DNA of 64,000 bases from Primorskyibacter aestuariivivens (lineage in GTDB: Bacteria; Pseudomonadota; Alphaproteobacteria; Rhodobacterales; Rhodobacteraceae), in contig NZ_JAQIOZ010000011.1 of the NCBI RefSeq assembly GCF_028023675.1, positions 1 to 64,000 of the forward strand, read 5' to 3'. Of the stretch, positions 55,936 through 64,000 are shown in pieces. Each line of letters starts with the position of its first letter. Position 1 is the stretch's first letter. Made by a program: the position numbers and the translations under genes. Below the pieces are notes generated by a model. That model searched no databases, was not told the origin of the DNA, and saw only the letters and a program-made list of their open reading frames with translations.

Positions 55936-57315
55936 TCAGGACGCGCTTTTCTCAAAGCAAAACGTGTTGCCCGACCCGATGTTCAGCCAGCAATCGCCTT
56001 TCACCGGCTTGTCCGACCAGATCGTCTTGGCCTCCCGCCCATTGATCTTTGTATCGCCCCCGCGTTCCACCACGGTTTTAGCCCCGGACGGCCATGTAAA
56101 GGTACTGACGTCGCGCTCGGACAGGTTGGACTGAACCTGAATGCTGCGCTCAAACCCACAGGGATCGAAATCCAGTCGCTGGCTGCCCTTGAACACATAA
56201 CATGTGCCCTGTTCGGTGCTCCGGTCGGTCGGCGTATGCGCCATCACGTCCCGCGTCGTGACATTGGCGTCCTCGGGACGGACCAATGCGGCCAGCGGGG
56301 TGCGCGGGTCAAAGAAGGTGGCGGCTGAAGCCTCGAACCCGATACCGTCCTCCCCCATCCGGATCGAGGCGTACTGCCCCCAAAGCCCATCCGCGTCATT
56401 GGCACCGGCAGCGGGATCGACATAGAGTTTGCAGTTCAGCGATCCTTCCTGCCCGAATCCGTCCATCACCGCTTCGATCCGGCCCGAGCGGTTCGAGATT
56501 TGCGGGCTCCAGCCCCAGCGCTGGGCCGGGTCGGGATCAAAGCCGAACCCGTTTGTCGCAAGCCGGTCCCCCGTCCAAGCGTAATATGAGTTGCAGGCAT
56601 TCGACACGGCCAGCGGCGTGATCTCGGACGGGCGTACCGTCCCCACCACGGGGATCAGCCAGCGCCCGGCCTTGTGCACAGTATCGACATAGAACATTTC
56701 CTCCGGCGGGGTTTTCAGCATCTCGGCGATCAAGGTCTGCGACAGTTTCATGTCGCTCATCCGCGCCATGAGCTGGCCTAGCCCAAATACCGCGATTTTG
56801 TACGCCTTGTTGACCTGCGCCTCGGAATAGGCACCTTCGGCGACCTCAAGCGACGGCGCGTGAAAACCCAACCGCGCGCCTGCATGCAGCTTGCGGTTGG
56901 CAACGACACCGGCATCGCTTTCGGTGCTCTGCGAGCCGGCCATGAATACCACCGCACAGGCGGATTCACACCGCGCCCCGCGCGGGACGGCCGTGCCCAT
57001 TGCGCCCTGGATCAGTTCAGCCATGCGCAGCCCTTCGGAAAAGGAACCGCCGGGGCTGTCAAGGCAGATGCGATGACCGTTCTCGTTCATGTATTCAAAC
57101 CGGTCACCACGCGCGCCGCGCCGGATCAGCTCGGCTTTGAGGACACGCTCCAATACTTTGGCGTCGCCCGGCTGTATCACCCCTTCGATCTTGACGATGC
57201 AGCCCATATAAGGGTCGTCATATGCGTTGATTTCCGCCGCTTCCGCAACCTGTCCAAACCCGAGAAAAACGCCGGAACCAATCACCGCAGAAACAAGCCA
57301 ATGCATCAATTTCAT
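55936..57315 (-). CDS. Exported ClpP/SppA-like protein of unknown function
   Basis: A 459-residue periplasmic protein with an N-terminal signal (about 1-27, ending AEAAE). Residues 80-155 have a ClpP/crotonase-like pattern: ICLDSPGGSFSEGLRMAELI, then C116-E-S118-A-C120 in GARCESACAVVFMAG and GARLGFHAP (H152), compatible with a Ser protease fold. The rest is a Cys/Trp-containing domain with no recognised family. The ATG at 57315 follows CAGGGAGAA; a longer open frame would destroy the signal peptide. Divergent from the dienelactone hydrolase gene, convergent with msrA. Confidence 0.7.
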   Translation of the reverse strand: MKLMHWLVSAVIGSGVFLGFGQVAEAAEINAYDDPYMGCIVKIEGVIQPGDAKVLERVLKAELIRRGARGDRFEYMNENGHRICLDSPGGSFSEGLRMAELIQGAMGTAVPRGARCESACAVVFMAGSQSTESDAGVVANRKLHAGARLGFHAPSLEVAEGAYSEAQVNKAYKIAVFGLGQLMARMSDMKLSQTLIAEMLKTPPEEMFYVDTVHKAGRWLIPVVGTVRPSEITPLAVSNACNSYYAWTGDRLATNGFGFDPDPAQRWGWSPQISNRSGRIEAVMDGFGQEGSLNCKLYVDPAAGANDADGLWGQYASIRMGEDGIGFEASAATFFDPRTPLAALVRPEDANVTTRDVMAHTPTDRSTEQGTCYVFKGSQRLDFDPCGFERSIQVQSNLSERDVSTFTWPSGAKTVVERGGDTKINGREAKTIWSDKPVKGDCWLNIGSGNTFCFEKSAS

Positions 57316-57482
57316 TGAATATTCTCCCTGATGTTTGGAAGAGCCTCCCGCGTGACCGGCCAAAGGTCAAGCGCCGGGCCGTCCTCACATTTGCGAAGCG
57401 ACCAAATGCTGCGGCTTGCCGCATCCGGATTCCAAACTAACGTTTTGTCACGAACGTCTGAACAACCGACCGGAGAAAACCA

Positions 57483-58214
57483 ATGCGTTTTGCACTTCCG
57501 ATTGCCTTTGCGACCCTCGCCGCCGCCCCGGCACTTGCCGAGGATGTGAATTACACCGTCGATGGGGAGGCCTTTACCGGCTATTTTGCCGCTGCTGAAA
57601 ATCCCAAGGGGCTCGTGCTGATCGTGCATGACTGGGATGGCATGACCGACTACGAACGCCAGCGCGCCGATATGCTGGCCGAGATGGGCTATAATGCCTT
57701 TGCGCTCGACATGTTCGGCGACGACACCCCGACCGAGACGATGGACCACCGGCGTGCCGCCACCGGCGCGCTCTATCAGGACCGTGACCGTATGCGGGCG
57801 CTGATCTCTGCCGGGGTCTCACAGGCGCAAAGCCGCTCCGCAGATCTGCCGATGGTGGTCAAGGGCTATTGCTTTGGCGGGGCCGTGGCGCTTGAAATGG
57901 CGCGCAGCGATATCGGCGGCATGGCCCAGGGTTACGCGACCTTCCACGGCGGCTTGTCCACGCCCGAGGGCCAAAGCTGGGATGGGGATGAGCCACCGAT
58001 CCTTGTGCTGCATGGCGGCGCGGATACGTCGATCACCATGCATGACGTGGCCACATTTGCCGAAGAACTGGAGGCTGCTGGCACCGCCTATGAGATCGAA
58101 GTCTATTCCGGCGCACCGCACGCATTTACCGTCTTTGGCTCGAACCGCTATCAGGAGCGCGCCGACATGCAAAGCTGGGCGGCCTTCTCAAACTTTCTGG
58201 ACAAACGTCTTTGA
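57483..58214 (+). CDS. Exported dienelactone hydrolase family protein
   Basis: A 243-residue alpha/beta hydrolase with a signal peptide (about 1-19, ending ALAED). The nucleophile is Cys in VKGYCFGGAVALEM (about 129-138), with Asp near GGADTSI and His in GAPHAFTVFG, the DLH triad. The true substrate is unlikely to be dienelactone in the periplasm and is unknown. Start after CGGAGAAAACC. A GC-rich hairpin follows at 58224-58245. Confidence 0.87.
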   Translation: MRFALPIAFATLAAAPALAEDVNYTVDGEAFTGYFAAAENPKGLVLIVHDWDGMTDYERQRADMLAEMGYNAFALDMFGDDTPTETMDHRRAATGALYQDRDRMRALISAGVSQAQSRSADLPMVVKGYCFGGAVALEMARSDIGGMAQGYATFHGGLSTPEGQSWDGDEPPILVLHGGADTSITMHDVATFAEELEAAGTAYEIEVYSGAPHAFTVFGSNRYQERADMQSWAAFSNFLDKRL

Positions 58215-58223
58215 GGAAGACCG

Positions 58224-58245
58224 GGGCGGGCCGATGCGCCCGCCC
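58224..58245 (+). terminator. GC-rich hairpin after the dienelactone hydrolase gene
   Basis: Arms GGGCGGGC (58224-58231) and GCCCGCCC (58238-58245) with a six-base loop, ten bases past the stop. No T-run follows, so termination may be partial. Confidence 0.45.
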
Positions 58246-58298
58246 TATCCTGACTCTTTGCCCTTGGAATTTCGCGCGTCGCGACACAGGTTAAGGGC

Positions 58299-59774
58299 AT
58301 GACACATCACACGCCCCTTTTTCGCTTCGACAACAGCTATGCCCGCGATCTCGACGGATTCTATGTGCCGTGGGAAGGCGACAAGGTGCCAGAGCCGCGC
58401 ATCGTGCTGCTCAATGCCGGGCTGGCCCATGATCTGGGACTTGATCCCGACGCATTGGACACGGACGAAGGCGCGGCCATCTTTTCCGGGGCCAAGGCCC
58501 CCGAGGGGGCCAACACGCTGGCACAGGCCTATGCCGGACATCAGTTCGGCGGCTTTTCTCCGCAGCTGGGCGACGGGCGCGCAATCCTTCTTGGGGAAAT
58601 CATCGGCCCGGACGGACAACGCCGCGACATCCACCTCAAGGGCTCGGGCCGCACGCCGTTTTCGCGCGGCGGCGATGGCAAGGCTGTGCTGGCCCCTGTC
58701 CTGCGCGAATTCCTGATCGGTGAAGCGATGCATGCGCTGCACATCCCGACCACCCGCGCGCTGGCCGCCACCACCACCGGCGAGATGATCCATCGCGAAG
58801 GCCCAAAGCCCGGCGCGGTTCTGGCCCGCGTGGCCGCCAGCCACCTGCGCGTGGGCACGTTCCAGTTCTTTGCCGCGCGCGGCGAACATGCCCGGGTCCG
58901 GCAACTGGCCGATTATGCCATTGCCCGCCATGATCCATCGCTTGCCGATGCGCCGGATAAATACCTCGCCTTCCTGAACGCCGTGATCCGTCGGCAGGCC
59001 ACGCTTTTGGCGAAATGGATGCATGTGGGATTTGTCCACGGCGTGATGAACACAGACAACACAACGATTTCCGGCGAGACCATCGATTACGGCCCCTGTG
59101 CCTTTATCGACGCCTATGACCCCAAGGCCGTGTTCTCTTCGATCGACCGGCAGGGACGTTACGCCTATGGCAACCAGCCGGTCATCGCCCAGTGGAACCT
59201 TGCGCGGCTGGCGGAAACGCTGATCCCGCATCTGCACGAGGATCAGGACGAGGCCATCCGCATCGCGACCGAGGCCGTGCAGGGCTTTACCGCGCTTTAC
59301 ATGGCGGACTGGGTGGCCGGCATGCGGCCCAAACTGGGGCTGAACACCGCAGAAGACAGCGATACGGATCTGGCCAACGGGTTCTATGCAGCGATGGAGG
59401 GACAAGGGGTCGACCATACGCAGGCCTTCCGTGCCCTGACATTGGCGACAGAGGGCAACAACGCACCGCTGCGCGATCTGTTTGATGATCCCTCCGCGCT
59501 GGACGCGTGGCTGCCTGCATGGCAGGACCGGCTGGCCCGCGATCCGGCACAGAACCGCGCCGCGGCAATGAACGCCGTCAACCCGGTCTACATCCCGCGC
59601 AACCATCTGGTCGAAAGCGCGCTGCAGGCTGCCGAACGCGACGGTGACATGACCGAGATCACCACGCTGTTGGAGGTGCTGCGCGATCCGTTCACCGCGC
59701 GCGACGGGCTGGAGGACTACGCCCAACCCGCGCCGGACGGGTTCGGACCCTACACCACCTTCTGCGGAACCTGA
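58299..59774 (+). CDS. selO: SelO-family protein adenylyltransferase (YdiU)
   Basis: A 491-residue pseudokinase-fold AMPylator. In Proteobacteria SelO transfers AMP to redox proteins such as glutaredoxin during oxidative stress. Motifs are AYAGHQFGGFSPQLGDGRAI (about 81-100), LKGSGRTPFSRGGDGKAVLA (about 113-132), VHGVMNTDNTTISGETIDYG (about 245-264) and CAFIDAYDP. The C-terminus is CGT, the usual place of the selenocysteine or Cys in SelO (here Cys). Start after AAGGGC. Confidence 0.94.
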   Translation: MTHHTPLFRFDNSYARDLDGFYVPWEGDKVPEPRIVLLNAGLAHDLGLDPDALDTDEGAAIFSGAKAPEGANTLAQAYAGHQFGGFSPQLGDGRAILLGEIIGPDGQRRDIHLKGSGRTPFSRGGDGKAVLAPVLREFLIGEAMHALHIPTTRALAATTTGEMIHREGPKPGAVLARVAASHLRVGTFQFFAARGEHARVRQLADYAIARHDPSLADAPDKYLAFLNAVIRRQATLLAKWMHVGFVHGVMNTDNTTISGETIDYGPCAFIDAYDPKAVFSSIDRQGRYAYGNQPVIAQWNLARLAETLIPHLHEDQDEAIRIATEAVQGFTALYMADWVAGMRPKLGLNTAEDSDTDLANGFYAAMEGQGVDHTQAFRALTLATEGNNAPLRDLFDDPSALDAWLPAWQDRLARDPAQNRAAAMNAVNPVYIPRNHLVESALQAAERDGDMTEITTLLEVLRDPFTARDGLEDYAQPAPDGFGPYTTFCGT

Positions 59775-59844
59775 CCCATATCAAAGACGACTGCAAAATC
59801 TTGCGCGCAAACTCTGATCTGACGCGAACAGCATGAGGCACAAA

Positions 59845-60288
59845 ATGGACAAAACGGCACTCAAGACCCGGCTTCTGGAACTGGCCCAATCCGACTATGA
59901 GGACGCCCGCGCGAAATACCAATCGACCGTGGCCGACGCCCGGGTCGCGCGTGGCGAAACCGTCGAACGGAGCGAGCAATCGCAGGCCGAGGCGGCGGGC
60001 GAACTGGCCGCCGCGCTGGACGAGGCCATGCATGACGACGAGGCGCGGCTGACCCGCCTATCCGAGATCGACTTTGCCGCCAGGGATACGGTCGGAGAGG
60101 GTGCCGCAGTTCACTTGGACGACCGGCTTCTGGTGGTCTGCGTCTCCACGTCGGAATTCGACTTTGACGGGCTGAGAACAATGGGCATCTCCCCCGCCGC
60201 GCCGATCTACAAGGCGATGGCCGACCTTGGCGCGGGCGACAGTTTTACGTTCAATGGCACCGAGCACGAGATCAAGGGGGTTTACTAA
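59845..60288 (+). CDS. Gre-factor-like C-terminal domain protein
   Basis: A 147-residue protein with an acidic, helical N-terminal half (about 1-75, Ala/Glu-rich) and a C-terminal half resembling the FKBP-like domain of GreA/GreB (GISPAAPIYKAM and FTFNGTEHEIKGVY). The Gre coiled coil that enters RNA polymerase is not clear, so it may be a Gre-like anti-elongation factor rather than GreA. The ATG at 59845 has GAGG six bases upstream; one at 59833 would add four residues. Followed by the TraB-family gene 46 bases later. Confidence 0.65.
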   Translation: MDKTALKTRLLELAQSDYEDARAKYQSTVADARVARGETVERSEQSQAEAAGELAAALDEAMHDDEARLTRLSEIDFAARDTVGEGAAVHLDDRLLVVCVSTSEFDFDGLRTMGISPAAPIYKAMADLGAGDSFTFNGTEHEIKGVY

Positions 60289-60334
60289 CGCCCGGCAAAC
60301 GCTAAGCCTCCGGGAACAGAGTTCGGGAGGTTCC

Positions 60335-61321
60335 ATGCGTTTGCTATTGAGTGTTGTCGTGATCCTGTTGCTGCCACTATCGGCGTTGGCCGAATGTGTG
60401 GGCACGGATCTGCGACCGGGGCTGAGCGACACAGAGCGTACCGCCCTGCAAGCCGCAGAACGTGACACCCCGTTTCCGCGTGGCAATCACTGGCTGGCGG
60501 AAAAGGACGGCCAAATCATCCGCGTGATCGGCACCATGCATCTGGGTGATCCGCGTATGGACGCGCTGACCGAACAGCTTGCCCCGCATATCGAAACCGC
60601 CGACCTGCTGTTCCTTGAAATCACCCGGGACGAAGAAAAGCGCATGGAGCGGATGATGGCCTCCGATCCCGGCCTGTTGCTGCTCACCGACACGACGCTG
60701 CCCGAGGCGCTGGACGAAGAGACATGGGCTCTGATCGCGGATGCCGCCCGCGCCCGGGGTCTGCCACCCTTCATGGCCGCAAAAATGCAGCCCTGGTATC
60801 TCTCGGTGATGCTGTCGATCCCGGCCTGCATGATGGAAACGCTGGCCTCGGACGACAATCCCGGTCTGGACGACCGGCTCATTACAGTGGCCGAAGACGC
60901 GGGCACGCCCATGCGCTCGCTGGAGCGGATCGAGGACGTGATCTCGATCTTCACCGAAGAGCCGTTCGAGAAACAGGTATCCTTTCTTGTGGCCAGCCTT
61001 ATGCCGGAACGGGTGAGTGACGACATGATGGCCACCACAACCGAAAGCTATTTCGACGAGGCCAATGCCGAAAGCTGGGCGCTGGCCCGTGTACTGGCGG
61101 ATCGGTACATGGATATGGAAACGTCCGAGTTGGATGCGGCCTTTGCCGATTTTGAGCAAAGCCTGCTGATCGACCGTAACCTTTCCTGGATGGCGCATAT
61201 CGAACGCGCGACCGAGACCAATATCGTGATCGCGGTCGGCGCACTGCACCTGATGGGCGAAAGCGGGGTACTGAACCAGTTGGAAAAGCGCGGCTACACG
61301 CTGACCCGTCAGCTGTTCTGA
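60335..61321 (+). CDS. TraB/GumN-family protein
   Basis: A 328-residue exported protein with a signal peptide (about 1-19, ending ALAEC, which could also be a lipobox-like LSALAEC). The two conserved TraB/GumN motifs, IRVIGTMHLGDPRM (about 60) and IVIAVGALHLMGESGVL (about 300), hold the Gly-x2-His pairs believed to form a metal-dependent protease site. Function in this organism is unknown. Start after GGGAGGTTCC. Confidence 0.87.
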   Translation: MRLLLSVVVILLLPLSALAECVGTDLRPGLSDTERTALQAAERDTPFPRGNHWLAEKDGQIIRVIGTMHLGDPRMDALTEQLAPHIETADLLFLEITRDEEKRMERMMASDPGLLLLTDTTLPEALDEETWALIADAARARGLPPFMAAKMQPWYLSVMLSIPACMMETLASDDNPGLDDRLITVAEDAGTPMRSLERIEDVISIFTEEPFEKQVSFLVASLMPERVSDDMMATTTESYFDEANAESWALARVLADRYMDMETSELDAAFADFEQSLLIDRNLSWMAHIERATETNIVIAVGALHLMGESGVLNQLEKRGYTLTRQLF

Positions 61322-61330
61322 GGCCGACGC

Positions 61331-63343
61331 CTAGGCCGCCAATCCACGCCCCTTGAGCAACGCCTCGACCCCAGGCATCTTGCCCCGAAAGGCCAGATAA
61401 AGCGCCTCGGCCTCGTCCGAACCGCCCGCCGAGAGGATATGCTCCTCCAGCTTTGCCGCCATCTCCGGGTCGAATGCCCCGCCCGCTTCCTCGAAAGCGG
61501 CAAAGGCGTCGGCATCCATCACTTCGGACCACATATAGCTGTAATACCCGCTGGAATATCCGTCGCCCGCAAAGACATGCGCGAAATGCGGTGTCGCGTG
61601 GCGCATTCCAATGGCATGTGGCATGCTCAGCGCTTCCAGCACCTCGGCCTGTTTCGCCATCGGATCACCCGGCGCAGCACCCTCATGGAACGCCAGATCG
61701 ACCAAGGCCGAGGCGACATATTCCACCGTCTGGAACCCCTGATCGAAATTCGCGGCCTTGAGCACCTTGTCCAGCATCTCCTGCGGCATCGCCTCGCCGG
61801 TCTCCACATGGGTGGCGAAACGCCGCAACACCTCGGGCACCTCAAGCCAGTGCTCATAAAGCTGGCTGGGCAGTTCCACGAAATCACGCGCCACGGAGGT
61901 ACCGGAAATCATGTCATAGGTGACATCCGACAGCATCTGATGCAGCGCGTGGCCGAATTCGTGAAACAGCGTGCGCGCGTCGTCATAGGACAAAAGCGCC
62001 GGATCGCCCTTGGCGAAATTGCAGACATTGACCACGATGGGGCGCTGCTCTTGCGGGAACTTCGCCTGCGACCGCATCGCCGAACACCATGCGCCCGAGC
62101 GTTTGGAGCCACGGGCAAAATAGTCTCCGATGAACACCGCGACATGCGCGCCCCCGCGCGTCACCTCCCATGCACGGGCATCCGCGTGATAGAGCGGCAC
62201 ATCCAGTGCCCGGAACTCCAACCCAAAGAGCCGGTTGGCGCAATCAAACGCCGCTGCGATCATCTGATCCAGCGACAGGTAAGGCTTCAGCGCCGCCTCA
62301 TCCAGATCATGCTCCGCCTTGCGCCGTTTCTCGGCGTAGTAACGCCAGTCCCATGGCTCCAGCGCGCCGTTGATGCCGTCGTCTCGCATCATCTCTTCCA
62401 GCACGCGCCCATCCGCTTCGGCCCGCGCCTTGGCCGGCTCCCAGACCGCCATGAGCAACTCGCGCACCTTGTCCGGATTGCCCGCCATCTCGGTTTCCAG
62501 CTTGTAAGACGCGAAATCCGGATATCCGAGCAGCTTTGCTCGCTCCTCGCGCAGCGCCAGAATTTCCGCCGCAATGTCCCGGTTGTCGGTCTCGCCACCA
62601 TTGGCCCCGCGCGCGACCCAGGCCTTGTAGGCCCGCTCACGCAGGTCCCGACGCGGCGAGAATTGCAGGAACGGCGTGATCAGCGACCGCGATAACGTCA
62701 CAACCGGCCCCGTTGTGCCGCGCTCCTTGCCCGCCGCGCGGGCCGCATCCACGGCAAACCCCGGCAACCCATCAAGATCATCTTCGGACAATTCCATGAA
62801 CCAGTCGCGCTCATCCGCCAAAAGGTTCTGGGTAAACGCCGTGCCCAACTCCGCCAGCCGCTGTTTGACCGCTTTCATGCGCTCGGCTGCGTTCCCTTGC
62901 AGCGCAGCGCCCGCGCGGACGAAATTGCGATGGGTCAGCATCAGCACCCGGCGCTGTTCGTCGTTCAGGTCGAGCGAGTCACGTGCCTCCCAAACCGCAT
63001 TGATCCGCGCAAACAGCTTTTCATTCCCGTAGATCGCTGATGAATGCGCCGCGAGCTTGGGCGAAAATTCCCGCATCAACTCTTCGCGCCTGGGGTTGCT
63101 GTCACTGCCCGCGATGTTGAAAAACACCCCCGCAACCCGGTCCAGCGCCGCGCCCGTCGCCATCAGCCCCTCGATCGTATTGGCAAATGTCGGCGGCTCG
63201 GAATTGTTGGCCACGGCCTCCACCTCGGCCAGATCCTCGGCCAGCGCGACCTCCAGCGCCGGGGCAAAATCCGCATCGGTGAAATCGCCAAAGGGCGGCA
63301 ACCCGAACGGCCCGTCCCATTCCTTCAACAAGACATTGTCCAC
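61331..63343 (-). CDS. dcp: M3-family metallopeptidase (peptidyl-dipeptidase Dcp-like)
   Basis: A zinc oligopeptidase of about 670 residues. The zinc motif is HEFGH in LFHEFGHALHQML (about residue 465), with the downstream Glu region expected about 25 residues later. The N-terminal part (WDGPFGLPPFGDFTDADF and PTFANTIEGLMATG) matches Dcp rather than the shorter PepF type. It degrades peptides in the cytoplasm. A GTG at 63343 lies seven bases from AGGAGG; a GTG at 63349 overlaps the MoeB stop (GTGA) and is the alternative. Confidence 0.9.
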   Translation of the reverse strand: MDNVLLKEWDGPFGLPPFGDFTDADFAPALEVALAEDLAEVEAVANNSEPPTFANTIEGLMATGAALDRVAGVFFNIAGSDSNPRREELMREFSPKLAAHSSAIYGNEKLFARINAVWEARDSLDLNDEQRRVLMLTHRNFVRAGAALQGNAAERMKAVKQRLAELGTAFTQNLLADERDWFMELSEDDLDGLPGFAVDAARAAGKERGTTGPVVTLSRSLITPFLQFSPRRDLRERAYKAWVARGANGGETDNRDIAAEILALREERAKLLGYPDFASYKLETEMAGNPDKVRELLMAVWEPAKARAEADGRVLEEMMRDDGINGALEPWDWRYYAEKRRKAEHDLDEAALKPYLSLDQMIAAAFDCANRLFGLEFRALDVPLYHADARAWEVTRGGAHVAVFIGDYFARGSKRSGAWCSAMRSQAKFPQEQRPIVVNVCNFAKGDPALLSYDDARTLFHEFGHALHQMLSDVTYDMISGTSVARDFVELPSQLYEHWLEVPEVLRRFATHVETGEAMPQEMLDKVLKAANFDQGFQTVEYVASALVDLAFHEGAAPGDPMAKQAEVLEALSMPHAIGMRHATPHFAHVFAGDGYSSGYYSYMWSEVMDADAFAAFEEAGGAFDPEMAAKLEEHILSAGGSDEAEALYLAFRGKMPGVEALLKGRGLAA

Positions 63344-63345
63344 GC

Positions 63346-64000
63346 TCACCCCTCCTGTTTCTCACCACATACCGGGCAATCCGCCCGCCGCTTCAGCCCG
63401 ATCTTGCGCGTCTCGCTCCAGAGCGCATCGTAAATCAGCATCTCACCGCGCAAAGGCGCGCCCGCATCCGCCAAAAGCTTGATCGCCTCCACCGCCATCA
63501 TCGCCCCCACCACGCCGGGCAGCGGTCCCAAAACCCCCGCCTCGGAACAGGACGGGGCCAGCCCCGGCGCGGGGGCCTCGGGGAAGACGCATTGATAGCA
63601 CGGCGCGCCACGGGACGGGTCAAAGATGCTCAATTGCCCCTCCCACTGGCTCAACGCACCTGAGATCAGAGGCACCCCTTTGGCGACCGCCGCCCGGTTG
63701 GCCAGATAGCGGGTGTCGAAATTATCCGTCCCGTCCAGCACCAGATCGTAATCGTCGAACAGCTCCCCGGCGATCTCCTCGGTCAGCCGCCGGTGATAGG
63801 GGCGAACCGTCACATAGGGGTTCTGCGCCTCCATCGCCGCCTTGGCGGAAAATACCTTGGGCATGCCGATGTCAGCATCGCGGTGGATCACCTGCCGCTG
63901 CAGATTGGCGTTTTCGACCACATCGTCATCGATCACCCCGATGGTCCCCACACCCGCCGCCGCGAGATATTGCAACGCAGGCGCGCCCAGCCCCCCCGCG
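63346..64000 (-). CDS. moeB: MoeB/ThiF-family adenylyltransferase, 5' end outside the window
   Basis: E1-like enzyme that adenylates the C-terminus of a MoaD/ThiS-type sulfur carrier in molybdopterin or thiamine synthesis. The visible 217 or so residues include GVIDDDVVENANLQRQVIH, LVLDGTDNFDTRYLANRAAV and the zinc Cys pairs CYQCVFP and CPVCGEKQEG. The glycine-rich ATP loop begins just before the right edge and the N-terminus lies beyond it. Its stop overlaps the start region of the peptidase gene. Confidence 0.92.
   Translation of the reverse strand, partial: AGGLGAPALQYLAAAGVGTIGVIDDDVVENANLQRQVIHRDADIGMPKVFSAKAAMEAQNPYVTVRPYHRRLTEEIAGELFDDYDLVLDGTDNFDTRYLANRAAVAKGVPLISGALSQWEGQLSIFDPSRGAPCYQCVFPEAPAPGLAPSCSEAGVLGPLPGVVGAMMAVEAIKLLADAGAPLRGEMLIYDALWSETRKIGLKRRADCPVCGEKQEG

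Noticed and set aside
58245..59726. 493-codon minus-strand open frame opposite selO
   Set aside because: Antisense shadow; the plus strand encodes all SelO motifs.

Overview
The window is about 64 kb of GC-rich, densely packed bacterial chromosome. Gene content points to an alphaproteobacterium of the Rhodobacteraceae (Roseobacter group). The main clues are the block pckA / chvI-chvG-hprK-rapZ-EIIA(Man)-ptsH, an HvrA-type H-NS protein, a cytochrome c2, a DUF6473-type protein, a fused TRAP permease, and many 4-nt ATGA/GTGA gene overlaps. No tRNA, rRNA, CRISPR, phage or complete insertion sequence was seen. The first 114 bases may be the tail of a transposase-like gene.

Layout: (1) 0.1-8 kb: ABC ATPase, EamA permease, divergent hemE/hemC (heme synthesis), etfBA, a DUF6473-type protein and 3-hydroxybutyryl-CoA dehydrogenase. 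(2) 8-15.4 kb: acyltransferase, HPr, EIIA(Man), RapZ, short HPr kinase and the ChvG/ChvI two-component system on the minus strand, divergent from pckA. (3) 15.5-22.7 kb: an H-NS-like gene, then a six-gene minus-strand operon encoding a free acyl carrier protein, an acyl-AMP ligase, a thioester reductase, a PaaK/LuxE-like adenylating enzyme, an ALDH/LuxC-like reductase and an MDR oxidoreductase. This looks like an uncharacterised carboxylate-reducing biosynthetic cluster. (4) 23-28 kb: a divergent TrpB paralogue with a LysE exporter, and acnB. (5) 28-36 kb: IclR regulator, GMC oxidoreductase, TRAP binding protein and fused DctQM permease, a DUF475/TerC protein and an HpaI-type aldolase. (6) 36-40.5 kb: kdsD-kdsB-kdsA (KDO synthesis), idi and cytochrome c2. 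(7) 40.6-48.5 kb: a MaoC-like hydratase / acyl-CoA dehydrogenase / CaiB CoA-transferase set, then a minus-strand operon of a large SAM-cyclase-AAA-TPR protein, a methyltransferase and a DUF3307 protein. (8) 48.7-53.3 kb: a translationally coupled operon of a Tat-exported multicopper oxidase, a cytochrome c-phytochelatin-synthase-like fusion, a small Tat subunit and a GMC dehydrogenase carrying a 3Fe-4S Cys motif. (9) 53.4-64 kb: xylB, msrB-msrA, a ClpP-like exported protein, a dienelactone hydrolase, SelO, a Gre-like protein, a TraB/GumN protein, an M3 peptidase and a MoeB/ThiF protein cut by the window edge.

Most unusual points: the exported heme-c/phytochelatin-synthase-like fusion, whose Cys-His-Asp spacing matches the known triad, inside a periplasmic dehydrogenase/copper-oxidase operon; and the six-gene ACP/ligase/reductase cluster, which holds two different carboxylate-activation systems and two reductases. 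Two families of short palindromic repeats sit just after stop codons: single GGTGGGCA palindromes at about 2.05 and 4.17 kb, and tandem AAATT...AATTT double palindromes at about 8.0 and 53.3 kb. Function calls rest on reading motifs by eye; no database search was run.
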